The notes beneath the pieces are model-generated. The model was not told the DNA's origin, ran no database searches, and worked only from the letters and a program-made list of their open reading frames with translations. Below are positions 1 through 7,186 of a stretch of 10,669 nucleotides of DNA, in pieces. The position numbers were made by a program, and so were the translations under genes. Source of the stretch: Cephalothrix spiralis (lineage: Eukaryota > Nemertea > Palaeonemertea > Archinemertea > Cephalotrichidae); the NCBI GenBank assembly GCA_032353305.1, contig JAUCNG010397034.1, positions 1-10,669 of the forward strand, given 5' to 3'. Each line of letters begins with the position of its first letter. The stretch's first letter is position 1.

Positions 1-244
1 GCTTCCATATAAGGATTAGCATAATTTTGTAATTCATAGTCCGACTTAGAAGACCTTATCACTGAGGGTTGTGGAGGGTGCATCCCTTCAGATGACTTAG
101 AATAATTAGAGTTACTTCTTTCCTGTTCATGATTCCATAAACGAGCATCAGGTGTATCTATTACATAAGTTTTATAAGAGTTTCCATTCGTATTTTTTTC
201 TTTAGAACGATCTCTTTCGATTTCTTTTACTTCTGGTTTTTCTC
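1..244 (-). CDS. ERBIN/LRRC7-like: LAP protein exon l: linker, partial at the left edge
   Basis: The last exon in view, at least 244 nucleotides, running off the left edge in an open frame. The acceptor is a long T-tract ending TTTTCAG (above 244), and the first two bases complete an arginine codon begun in the previous exon. It encodes REKPEVKEIERDRSKEKNTN early on and NHEQERSNSNYSKSSEGM, HPPQPSVIRSSKSDYELQNY later, ending ANPYME. The composition is Ser/Asn/Lys/Glu-rich and low in hydrophobics: an unstructured linker. No PDZ motif (such as a GLGF-type loop) appears, so the C-terminal PDZ domain and stop codon must be further left, outside the window, if present. Confidence 0.9.
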
Positions 245-739
245 CTGAAAATGAAAAAAAAAAATTGTGATATAATAACAGAACGTCAAAAATATAGGCT
301 ACTACTTGTAAGTTAAGAACTATTCATTTATATTATGAATGATGTGAAAAATTCACGTACTTCCTTCAATTTTCGTTAACTAGCTATGCTGAACATATTA
401 ACCAATATACATGTATTATGTTTTGAGATATAAAGCATTTTATAGCATGACGTAAGAAAGCGTATTTTCCAAAAAATGGCAGCTATATGCAATCTTTAGA
501 AATCACGTTTTGTCCAACAAAAACACTGTTATTTCACTAAATACTCAACCTAAATGTTAGTTCATGAATTAAAGACTCTTAAAATGTAAAACAGATAATT
601 GGTAACTTTGATTTTTAAAGCTGAAAGCAACTTCTCATGTAACATATACAGTAATTTCTCTATTAAACAGTAATTTCTAATTGTAGAGTAATGAACACAA
701 TAAGAGCCGTGTTTAAATGATATTTGCTAGTACATTGTA
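245..739. other. Intron between exons k and l, distal part
   Basis: AT-rich intron sequence without coding signal on either strand. The only local structure noticed is a near-tandem CAGTAATTTCT at about 650 and 669. The rest of this intron is the foldback at 740-946 and the stretch up to 1288. Confidence 0.7.
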
Positions 740-946
740 ATCCACAATAAGAAAAATTAATTTTAAAATCCTTTAATAATTAATACATGACGTTTCTTTA
801 ACTAAAGATCATCTTCAGATGAATGAAAAAATGCAAAAACCGTTTTTGCATTTTGTGATTCATCTGAAGATGATCTTTAGTTAAAGATCGAAACGTCATG
901 TATTAATTATTAAAGGATTTTAAACTTAATTTTTCTTATTGTGGAT
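740..946. repeat. 207-bp foldback, two inverted copies of a short element tail
   Basis: Arms of about 100 bases (740-839 and 842-946) are near-perfect inverted copies meeting at a spacer of about one base around 841. The outer ends read ATCCACAATAAG and CTTATTGTGGAT. The right arm carries CTGAAGA (864-870), a self-complementary stem GATCTTTA/TAAAGATC (872-889) and GAAACG (890-895); the left arm has the same in reverse with a 3-base deletion. It sits in the intron between exons l and k. It could be a MITE-like foldback or two retroelement tails joined tail to tail. Confidence 0.85.
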
Positions 947-1288
947 TTTTAAGGTTCAAATTAATTTTTAAATATTTTTTTTTACATTTTAAAGTTTGAA
1001 AAAACAATCACGATATTAATGCCTTGCGCAAAATAAACAAAACTAAGACGCGGCAATGAACGCAGGTAATTTCCCGCTAACTCAGAGCACATATTTCCTG
1101 CCGAATACCTAGAGTAGAGAGCCAAAGAGTTCGGAACTTTTTAAAGTTGCTCAAACGAGAGTTGCCAAAATGAAAAGGGTTTATTGTAAATCAATGACAC
1201 TTATACAGTAATTATTACAAGATGATATTGGTTTTTTAGATACTAACGGACGGACCGGCGCGGTGGAGCGGAATAAAAGAATGCTTAC
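947..1288. other. Intron between exons k and l, proximal part
   Basis: Intron sequence beginning with a T-rich run that may belong to the foldback next to it. Around 1045-1130 the composition is less AT-rich but carries no frame with splice sites. A short GC-rich patch (about 1248-1272, including CCGGCGCGGTGGAGCGG) lies just downstream of the donor of exon k in gene sense. I do not recognise it with confidence. Confidence 0.6.
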
Positions 1289-1436
1289 TTTTCTTTGAAC
1301 TGCTATTTGATTTGTGTTTATCCGATCTTTGCCTTTCTGGACTATCAAGAAGAGGTTTGCTATCAGGAGTTGGCAATTCCTGGTCACCAGAGTTTCTATT
1401 ATGTTGCATTCGAGCCTTGTCTTTAGCCTGTTTTTC
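1289..1436 (-). CDS. ERBIN/LRRC7-like: LAP protein exon k: charged linker
   Basis: A 148-nucleotide exon with a TTTGTCACTTTTCAG acceptor and a GTAAGC donor (1288-1287), phase 0 in and phase 1 out. It encodes EKQAKDKARMQHNRNSGDQE, then LPTPDSKPLLDSPERQRS and DKHKSNSSSKK. The segment is rich in Lys, Arg, Asp, Ser and Asn and is probably disordered, as is the long region between the LRRs and the PDZ domain in ERBIN and LRRC7. A different minus-strand frame across the same stretch starts with a methionine, but it runs through the acceptor and has no support. Confidence 0.88.
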
Positions 1437-2137
1437 CTGAAAAGTGACAAATTATTCATAATTATTTTCCAAAAGTAAAATATAAATAAAAAATCGACTA
1501 TTTTGACTTACAAAAAAAATTTGGATGTTGAAAAATTGGACTTACAAAATAATTGTTTAGACTTGAAAAGAGTTATGAATTTCAAACAGTTAACAATTAG
1601 AAATACCGAAAACCCCTTAACCTTTACAAAATAAATTAGTGAAAAAATCAAGGGATCGACTATATAGGAAAATTGGTTAAACAATATATTTATAAATATT
1701 ACACTTGAATTATCACAATTAAATATTGATCTCTAATGAGGTATTGTCAATGTTAAATCTCATTGGCGAAGTCTGTCAGAAGAAGCTTTAGGAATGGAAA
1801 GGACTAAATATTACAGCAAATAACTTTTTTTTAGAGATTTTCAAACTAAAATACTACAAGCTGAATTTGACCAAATAACTAAAGATTTGAAACAGTACTT
1901 GAACAAACCCAAAACCAGGATTTAGTATAATACCAAACAAACATAATTACTACATATAAAAACACAACACCAAACCAAAATCTGTTTTTTTTATTCAAGT
2001 GAATTTTTTATACTTTAAATTTTTGCAATCATGCATAATAATTTCGAATCGATGAATGTAGAGGTATATTTCAAAGTGATAAAACAATAAACATGCTTTG
2101 ATTTATGCTTTGTGTTTATCACAAATAATGAAATTAT
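1437..2137. other. Intron between exons j and k, distal part
   Basis: AT-rich intron. A short imperfect direct repeat built on TTGACTTACAAAA / TTGGACTTACAAAA occurs at about 1503-1545. I see no frame bounded by splice sites and no recognisable element. Confidence 0.6.
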
Positions 2138-2280
2138 CTACCTTAGTAAACGAAGAGATAGATGACGCTCCGTCTCAGAGTTATATTGTGATCGATCCAC
2201 TCCACTCTTAGGTAGAGTGGAGTCGATCCCAATATAACAAGGAGATGGAGAATCATCTTACTCTTTGTTAACTAAGGTAG
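2138..2280. repeat. 143-bp foldback element
   Basis: Imperfect inverted repeat with arms of about 70 bases meeting near 2209. The outer ends are CTACCTTAGTAAACGAAGAG and, on the other side, the complement of CTACCTTAGTTAACAAAGAG. The centre is a tight hairpin, CCACTCT next to AGAGTGG. No clear target-site duplication is visible, and there is no coding capacity. A small non-autonomous DNA element is the likely origin. It lies in the intron between exons j and k. Confidence 0.85.
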
Positions 2281-2552
2281 ATTCATGCAGTGCAAATAGA
2301 TCTTCAAATCAACATAACCCTTGGTGTCTTGATAATGGGGTTGTGGCAATTAGGCAGGGTAGCTGCAGAGTTTAGACTCTAAGAGGCATAGGCAGTGGAT
2401 TTCGTTGATAAAGGACTAACGATTTACAGGAATGATTCCTTAGCTTTTTTACATTCTAAGCTAAACAGTTACTCTTAGACATTATGTGTAAGTTTTTACA
2501 GGCACAACAAATATACTACACTCAGTGCTTCTTGACTCACACCAAAAATTAC
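2281..2552. other. Intron between exons j and k, proximal part
   Basis: Intron sequence of somewhat higher GC content (2330-2410). I tested it for an extra phase 0 exon on the minus strand and found stops and no donor, so none is called. Confidence 0.6.
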
Positions 2553-2678
2553 CTTGTCGTATTTGAATAAACGATGGCGGTCCTCGAGAAGCGGCGAAAC
2601 TGGTCTACCGTGTTCGGCAGAAGGAAATGCAATCATACCGTCTGAAACCTCATCATTGGAGGCAGGACCAGAGAAATG
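2553..2678 (-). CDS. ERBIN/LRRC7-like: LAP protein exon j: 126-nt symmetric exon in the linker
   Basis: This exon is not obvious from frame length and has no family motif I recognise; it is called from splice signals, phase and composition. A CTGTCTCTCTAG acceptor precedes 2678 and a GTAATT donor lies at 2552-2551. The 42 codons between them are open and begin and end in phase 0, exactly as needed between the exons on either side. The residues include HFSGPASNDEVSDGMIAFPS and end in LLEDRHRLFKYDK, running naturally into EKQAKDKAR of the next exon. Base composition is visibly less AT-rich than the surrounding intron. Because its length is a multiple of three with matching phases it could be skipped without a frameshift. 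Confidence 0.82.
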
Positions 2679-3753
2679 CTAGAGAGACAGGCATAATGTC
2701 TCAAAAGGGTGTTTATAAGGATATCACAAAATAGGGTGCAATAAATAAAGGTATTTCAATGAAGTTTGGGACATACCTATCAGAGATATATAACAAAAGA
2801 TGAATGGTCCCCTATCGCGGAGGATGTGGCTCACTAAATACTTTTGAGTGGATATATGCCGCATATTCGGATTTCGGGGTCATTTTTGAAATTTTGATGG
2901 ACCTAAAAGTCAATTTAGGCCTCACATTTTACATCATAGAGAGTCACTTAAGAATCATGTTCGAATTCATGAAGTCAATTATACTCAATTCGGATATAAA
3001 AATGGGGTTCAACATTGGAAATGTTGAGGATGTAGTTGGGAGTTTTCTCAGCGACATACCCCTATCTCACCGAAATCTCAGTAAGTCCACATGGTCTTCC
3101 TTAAGCAACTCCCTGAGATTGAGATTAAATACAAGTACTGTTCTCCGAGATGACAAATGAGAGTTATATTACACCAATCTCGTCGGTTCTTGGTCCATTT
3201 ATCTCTTGTTATTTACCTCTGTTAGTATCCAATAAACTTAAATTGTTTACATTTCTTATGTTTTTAATTTTCTGGCTCATTGAGTTTAAATTACAACATA
3301 TCTTGACTTTTGAAAACGGTGATCCCAATTAATAAAACATGTATTTTGATACTAGACCTGAAGATGCCTTAATATAGGCGAAATATATCGTTTACGCATA
3401 CTGGAATATCTTGTGTCAGTGGATTTTTTTGTAACTTTTTTAGTTACAATTTTTCTTATATATATGTACTTAATCCGTGCGCTATCAGCTATCTGTGCTT
3501 GGTAGTAATTAACAAACGCGCGCTATTTTTTCTAAAGGGGTCAAGATAGTAGTATTAGAAAATTTGAAATAACAGGAGGAGGGTATAAAAGAAAACGTAT
3601 AAATAAACTAAATATAATCAAAGTTTAAAAAGAATTTAAATGTTTCATTCAAAAATATATAACAAGCTATCATTCATTTTAACCTTAAAATGCAAATATT
3701 AATAGCTACTGATAGCTACTGAAATATGCACAAAATAAAAAATCTATACTTAC
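2679..3753. other. Intron between exons i and j, possible element remnant
   Basis: A 1075-bp intron. Between about 2790 and 3335 the plus strand has two overlapping open stretches (118 codons at 2804-3160, 60 codons at 3150-3332). I recognise no domain in either. They lie directly upstream of the hammerhead-core-like motif on the same strand, so they could be eroded remains of a mobile element. From 3440 to 3753 the intron is AT-rich, with a 10-bp tandem duplication of TAGCTACTGA (about 3702-3721). Confidence 0.5.
3358..3383 (+). other. Hammerhead-core-like motif, possible tail of a retroelement
   Basis: The sequence reads CTGAAGA, T, then GCCT...AGGC (a 4-bp stem, 3366-3379), then GAAA. CTGANGA followed by a stem and GAAA is the conserved core of hammerhead ribozymes, and the same arrangement appears at 864-893. 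About 50 bases further on, GTGGATTTTTTT (3418 onward) resembles GTGGATTTTT after the first motif (941 onward). The usual G-C pair at the base of stem II is absent, so catalytic activity is doubtful. Such cores are known in Penelope-like retroelements; assignment here is inference. Confidence 0.45.
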
Positions 3754-3873
3754 ATCGTTGTGTTTTCGCGGCGACCTCCCGTCTCCGTTAGGCATTGGAG
3801 TTGGACGAACAATATTCGCTCTTTCCCTTAAAGCTTTTGGGTATGGGGTATTGGCTGCTTTTACAAATTTACC
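3754..3873 (-). CDS. ERBIN/LRRC7-like: LAP protein exon i: TPYP block and basic linker
   Basis: A 120-nucleotide exon (40 codons, phase 0 both ends). The acceptor is TTTCTTACTATTTAAG just above 3873 and the donor GTAAGT is at 3753-3752. It encodes GKFVKAANTPYPKALRERAN, then IVRPTPMPNGDG and RSPRKHND. In ERBIN and LRRC7 the matching stretch is a GNLKRYPTPYP-like motif, so the G-x-x-x-K...TPYP register supports the acceptor. Two nearer AG sites (after GTAAAAG and GCAG) would break the frame with the previous exon and are rejected. The remainder is Pro/Arg-rich and probably unstructured. Confidence 0.9.
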
Positions 3874-4565
3874 CTTAAATAGTAAGAAATATCACAGTTT
3901 CAAATTAATTTCTTGTAGTAAATATATTGCATTGTATGTCATCAACCCAGCAAGGCCTAGACAAGGCCGCTCTAATTGCACCTTTGTTCATAAGAGCATT
4001 AATAGTCAAGGTCCTTCGACATTTGGCTTTAAGATTAAGTCACAATTGGATCTACATAGATTTGTGTCATATATTTCAATATCAACAGGGGCGTAGCCGA
4101 GTTTTTATATTAAATTAATTGTATATGCTTTATGTAGCCGTTCATGATTAGTCACGCCCTCTAGCTTTATGCAAGCAATACCGCTTTGCAAGCTTAAACA
4201 TGAGATGAGCAGAACTACAGTTGTTTAAAAAGACTCAAGCGCCAAAATTAGCTCATTTTCTGATCAAATAATATTGATCACAAAGTTCCGATAGAAAGGG
4301 CATTTTTTGTTTTTCAGTTCACAAAACCCCCAATAGAGGGTTTTTTAATTTAATTTAAATCCGAGATTAATCGTTGAAGCAAGTACCCTCGATGGTCAAT
4401 AAAGGGTTTCATTTCATGTTTGTAACAGGTTTCAATATGGACGATACAATTTTTCGCACGAATACCATATTCGTACGTAATATTTGTGCGAAATTTTTTT
4501 GTACATGTACATAATTTTCGCGCGAAAAAATAATTTGGGCCCACTGCCCTGTAAATGGACCTTAC
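3874..4565. other. Intron between exons h and i, with small inverted repeats
   Basis: A 692-bp intron. The segment 3930-4100 is less AT-rich and ends with CAGGGGCGTAGCC (4086-4098), which resembles hAT-type transposon ends, but I find no matching opposite end. Further on is a short hairpin, AAAACCCCC/GAGGGTTTTTT (about 4324-4347). At 4450-4496 TTTCGCACGAATA faces TATTTGTGCGAAA, followed by a small palindrome TTTTCGCGCGAAAA (about 4515-4528). Confidence 0.55.
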
Positions 4566-4669
4566 CTCAGATTCATCCTGATCACTGACATCAAAATGTA
4601 TTTGCTGTTTGTTTTTGCGCTCCTCTTCCCAAAGTGATGGATGGAAACTATCTGTGTCACTGGGATTTG
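4566..4669 (-). CDS. ERBIN/LRRC7-like: LAP protein exon h: ERBIN/LRRC7-type SLWEE block
   Basis: A 104-nucleotide exon with a TATATTCTAG acceptor and a GTAAGG donor (4565-4564). It receives one base of an alanine codon and ends in phase 0. It encodes ANPSDTDSFHPSLWEEERKN, then KQQIHFDVSDQDESE. The SFHPSLWEEERK stretch and the acidic tail that follows match the ERBIN/LRRC7 family (SFNPSLWEEQRK followed by a Glu/Asp-rich run). Scribble and LANO do not have this block as I know them, so this exon is the main reason for placing the gene with ERBIN/LRRC7 rather than with Scribble. Confidence 0.94.
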
Positions 4670-5068
4670 CTAGAATATACAGAAAATATTATAATCACTT
4701 TTTAAAGGCAAATCAAGTTATTGTGGTTTCACTTTTGGGATTCACATTGGCATACGTATCGCAGTCCTGGTACATCGTATTCCCTGCTTACATCAGCTCT
4801 GTAGTATTTTGCAGGCGATTCACCACTATAGGTATATTACACGACAATATATTTTCGGTAAATTTTATCGAATAATATATGCCTGATAAGGGGGCTGCAC
4901 GCAGCGTAGCGTTTAAGTGGTTGTAATGACATATTAACGTTCTTGGGTTGCTACTTTTCAGTGGATAAAAATGATTGAGATCGGTACCATGCAATCTTGA
5001 GTTCTTCATGAAGGTCCATTTCAGAATTTTCGCTGATGTTCAATTATTTTTAGTATGATTAAAATAAA
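4670..5068. other. Intron between exons g and h, distal part
   Basis: Moderately AT-rich intron. Overlapping open stretches on both strands (plus 4609-4875, minus 4788-5009) have no splice sites that fit the gene and no recognisable motif, so they are not called. The segment around 4885-5005 is less AT-rich and could be the remains of a repeat. Confidence 0.5.
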
Positions 5069-5156
5069 TATACAAAATTACAAACACTGTCCTAACGTTA
5101 CTAAGGCAGTACAATGTTTTAACGTTACTAAAGGCAGTATTTGTAATTTTGTGTAT
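5069..5156. repeat. Hairpin with nested direct repeats
   Basis: The outer arms are inverted: TACAAAATTACAAACACTG (5071-5089) against CAGTATTTGTAATTTTGTGTA (5135-5155). Between and overlapping them is a direct repeat, TAACGTTACTAAGGCAGTA (5093-5111) and the same with one extra A (5120-5139). The unit therefore combines a foldback and a tandem duplication in under 90 bases. It lies in the intron between exons g and h. Confidence 0.8.
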
Positions 5157-5246
5157 ATATATTATATGTTATTTAATTTGTGCGTCGATGCCGCCGATTT
5201 TATATAATACATGTACTTCAATAAAATGATAATTAACTTAACTTAC

Positions 5247-5352
5247 CTCCATAATCTTTGGAAAGCGGCTGCTGAGGCAAAAGATAACAGGTGAGTACCC
5301 GCCTGGCTGTTTCAATGTCTCTCTCAGACTGTAATGGTATCAGAGGTTGACT
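5247..5352 (-). CDS. ERBIN/LRRC7-like: LAP protein exon g: post-LRR (LAP-specific) segment
   Basis: A 106-nucleotide exon with a TTTTTTCATTCCAG acceptor and a GTAAGT donor (5246-5245), phase 0 in and phase 1 out. It encodes SQPLIPLQSERDIETARR, then VLTCYLLPQQPLSKDYG. The QPLIPLQ and VLT-Y--PQQP elements directly follow the last repeat in all LAP proteins: ERBIN and LRRC7 read VLTNYMFPQQ, Scribble VLTCYLLPQQ. The sequence here matches the Scribble form at this point although the next exon is clearly ERBIN/LRRC7-like, which fits an early-branching invertebrate member. The segment caps the repeat solenoid and is part of the LAP-specific domain. Confidence 0.95.
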
Positions 5353-5592
5353 CTGGAATGAAAAAAGACAATAAATATTTTCGTTAGATATGACACGTTT
5401 AAATCAAATTTAACCTATACTTATGAATACTTGCCGAAATCGAGTTTATTTCGAGAAGTACTCACGCGCACTGACTTCATGTTACTGGATATTAACTTTT
5501 GGTTCAGATAAACTGAACTATGTTCTTAATTGAATAATAAAACCTACTAAAGCACGACCCACCGTAAGGAAGTAAATATGTTGTATATAGCA

Positions 5593-5621
5593 GAGGCACA
5601 TTAAGAGTCTTAATGTGCCTC
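5593..5621. repeat. Perfect 29-base palindrome
   Basis: GAGGCACATTAAGA (5593-5606), a single G, then TCTTAATGTGCCTC (5608-5621): a 14-bp perfect stem with a one-base centre. It lies about 40 bases downstream of the donor of exon f in gene sense. The loop is too short for a folded RNA hairpin without opening the top pairs. Confidence 0.9.
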
Positions 5622-5661
5622 GATCTGATTTATAGCAATAGTGATATAAAATGGAACTAAC

Positions 5662-5847
5662 CTGGTTTTCTGAAAGCCATAAAGCCTGCAACTGTTTTAG
5701 TTTAATGAAATTATATGGCAAGTTTCTCAACTGGTTATCACTTAAGTTAAGAACTCGTAGCCTTGGTATCCTGCCTAATTCATCAGGAACATACATCAAC
5801 TTATTGCAACGGAATGAAACAACAGTCAGACCAGTGCAGCTTCCAAG
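5662..5847 (-). CDS. ERBIN/LRRC7-like: LAP protein exon f: last leucine-rich repeats
   Basis: The longest internal exon in view, 186 nucleotides (62 codons, phase 0 both ends), with a TTTCTAG acceptor and a GTTAGT donor (5661-5660). It encodes LGSCTGLTVVSFRCNKLMYV, then PDELGRIPRLRVLNLSDNQL, then RNLPYNFIKLKQLQALWLSE and NQ. The block LRVLNLSDNQLRNLP followed by LQALWLSENQ is the signature of the last full repeat and the capping half-repeat of ERBIN, LRRC7 and Scribble. A methionine in KLMYVPD could pass for a start in a single-frame reading; it is internal. The minus-strand frame runs past the donor into intron for about 35 codons, which is not coding. Confidence 0.96.
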
Positions 5848-6189
5848 CTAGAAATGGAAAAAGTAAGATTTTAAGGTTTGTTTACAAGCATGTAAAAGGA
5901 AGAATGGGGGGTTAATGTTTGTGTTTATAACAGCTGATGCATTTTTTGTCAATAAGAACGGAGCGTTATCTCGTTTTTAATTTTTAGAACCTCTTACACA
6001 CCAGGAGTATGAAATCAAGAAGAATTACGTCATCACCGGGGAAACCCTGTCAGAAAATCATCGTATAATTAATTGAATTGAAAATAAAATAATTTGAATT
6101 TAAAAAATATATAATATTGCGGTGCCTGAATGTTGTTATTTCCCGGCAAACTTCGCCATTGAAAATGGACTGAACTTTTTGATTATCAA
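5848..6189. other. Intron between exons e and f, distal part
   Basis: AT-rich intron with no coding signal on either strand and no repeat that I can see. The minus-strand frame over 6050-6262 contains the perfect palindrome at its start and is not a gene. Confidence 0.6.
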
Positions 6190-6245
6190 ACATTTCTCCA
6201 TAGCTAACTTGTTTGATATCAAACAAGTTAGCTATGGAGAAATGT
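6190..6245. repeat. Perfect 56-base palindrome
   Basis: A fully self-complementary stretch with no spacer, centred between 6217 and 6218 within GATATC. Each half is 28 bases, from ACATTTCTCCATAGCTAACT inward. Symmetry breaks immediately outside (6189 against 6246). It lies in the intron between exons e and f, with no coding capacity. Confidence 0.93.
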
Positions 6246-6492
6246 CTAAATTCCCCCCACATGATGTCATTATTGATTCAGATTACCTACGACAGAGGTG
6301 AATGAACGGCACATTTTGTAATCTTTTAGAGGCATAGAAAGGCGAAGACTTGTGATGGAAGTAGTAAATGGATTTCAGTAGGTTTTCTCTCAAAATGCTC
6401 AAGGGAAGAAAGGTTAAATCATTTCACGGCCGCTAATATTGTTTAAAATTAAGAGAAATCACAGAAAAAGTTTTGTAAAATATAGTCAATAC

Positions 6493-6622
6493 CTCAGGGG
6501 GTAACTCTTCAATGAAATTTTCATCGCCAATGAGAGTACGAAGATGGCGGAGAAGTCCAATACTGGGTGGAATTTCTTCTAAATCGTTGAGGCTAATGAT
6601 CAATTCCGACAACGACACAAGC
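6493..6622 (-). CDS. ERBIN/LRRC7-like: LAP protein exon e: leucine-rich repeats
   Basis: A 130-nucleotide exon with a strong TTTTTTTCCAG acceptor and a GTATTG donor (6492-6491). It enters with one base completing a glycine and ends in phase 0. It encodes LVSLSELIISLNDLEEIP, PSIGLLRHLRTLIGDENFIEE and LPPE. Two repeats are covered; the second aligns with the ERBIN repeat reading LRTFAADHNYLQQLPPEI. The donor is weaker than the others (GTATTG rather than GTAAGT), but the next exon begins exactly where the repeat should continue. Confidence 0.93.
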
Positions 6623-7113
6623 CTGGAAAAAAATGAAACGTTGAAATAAACTACATGGACGTCAATGATAATTTAACAATATAGGAATGAGCTTTCCATA
6701 TACAGGACTCGTGCATTGCAGGGTAACCACTTTTTTGAATTCCAAAATTTCCTGACTTTTCCCTGAAATCCCCGATCATTTTTTAAATTTTCCCTGACCA
6801 AGCGACAAATAATTAACCATGATATGGTCTTTCGCGACATATATTTTGTTACGGATATTTATTTAACGACAAATTATTTGTGGTAAACTAATTCTCAGGA
6901 ATAAATTTCTTTGGGGAGAATCATTAAGCTATCACTCAGATTATGAACTAACCTCAGATAATCTCAGATACAACTCAAAGCTAAAGGTGATTGACCTTTC
7001 TATAAGACTTTGCCAAAAATGATATGATCTGTAAAATGTGTAAATTACGTTCCAAAAGGACAATATTTTTCAAAGACATATAATATAATATTTTTAACAT
7101 TGTAAATACATAC
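6623..7113. other. Intron between exons d and e
   Basis: A 491-bp intron. At 6745-6800 the phrase TTTCCCTGA occurs in near-tandem form (TTTCCTGAC, TTTTCCCTGAA, TTTTCCCTGACC), a pattern I associate with dispersed invertebrate repeats. A short palindrome ACCATGATATGGT lies at about 6818-6830, and ACAAATTATTTGT at about 6869-6881. No exon or complete element is visible. Confidence 0.55.
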
Positions 7114-7186
7114 CCTCCTAAGGAATATGGCAGGCTTTGTAACCGGTTATCATCAACTTTTAGTGTTGTTAAATTACTTAGTCGAC
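7114..7186 (-). CDS. ERBIN/LRRC7-like: LAP protein exon d: leucine-rich repeat
   Basis: A 73-nucleotide exon preceded by ATCCTTTCAG and followed by a GTATGT donor (7113-7112). It takes one base of a glycine codon from the previous exon and gives two bases of a glycine codon to the next. The residues are RLSNLTTLKVDDNRLQSLPY then SLGG. This is very close to the ERBIN block with LTTLKIDENQL, the best conserved repeat of the family. The phase (1 in, 2 out) agrees with both neighbours, which is strong evidence that both splice sites are right. Confidence 0.94.

Noticed and set aside
1181-1459. 92-codon minus-strand open frame
   Set aside because: It crosses exon k in a different frame and reads through the acceptor. 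The spliced frame fits both neighbouring exons.
2330-2420. Possible extra exon on the minus strand in the intron between exons j and k
   Set aside because: Stops interrupt it and no donor follows. The flanking exons already join in phase.
3851-3866. Nearer acceptor sites for exon i (after GTAAAAG or GCAG)
   Set aside because: Both leave two bases before the next codon, while the previous exon ends in phase 0. The upstream TTTAAG site keeps the frame and the G...TPYP register.
3940-3975. AAGGCCTAGACAAGGCCGC stretch as a possible tRNA or SINE
   Set aside because: No A and B box order, no cloverleaf pairing that I could draw.
3758-4118. Two plus-strand open frames over exon i and its intron
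   Set aside because: They are antisense to exon i, have no recognisable domain and no splice or start context.
4609-5009. Overlapping plus and minus open frames around exon h and the next intron
   Set aside because: The plus frame is antisense to exon h, and the minus frame has no family resemblance or splice sites in phase.
5651-5851. 66-codon plus-strand frame
   Set aside because: It is the antisense shadow of exon f, which is strongly supported by LRR sequence.
6050-6262. 70-codon minus-strand frame
   Set aside because: It starts next to the perfect palindrome, has low-complexity AT-driven residues and no splice support.
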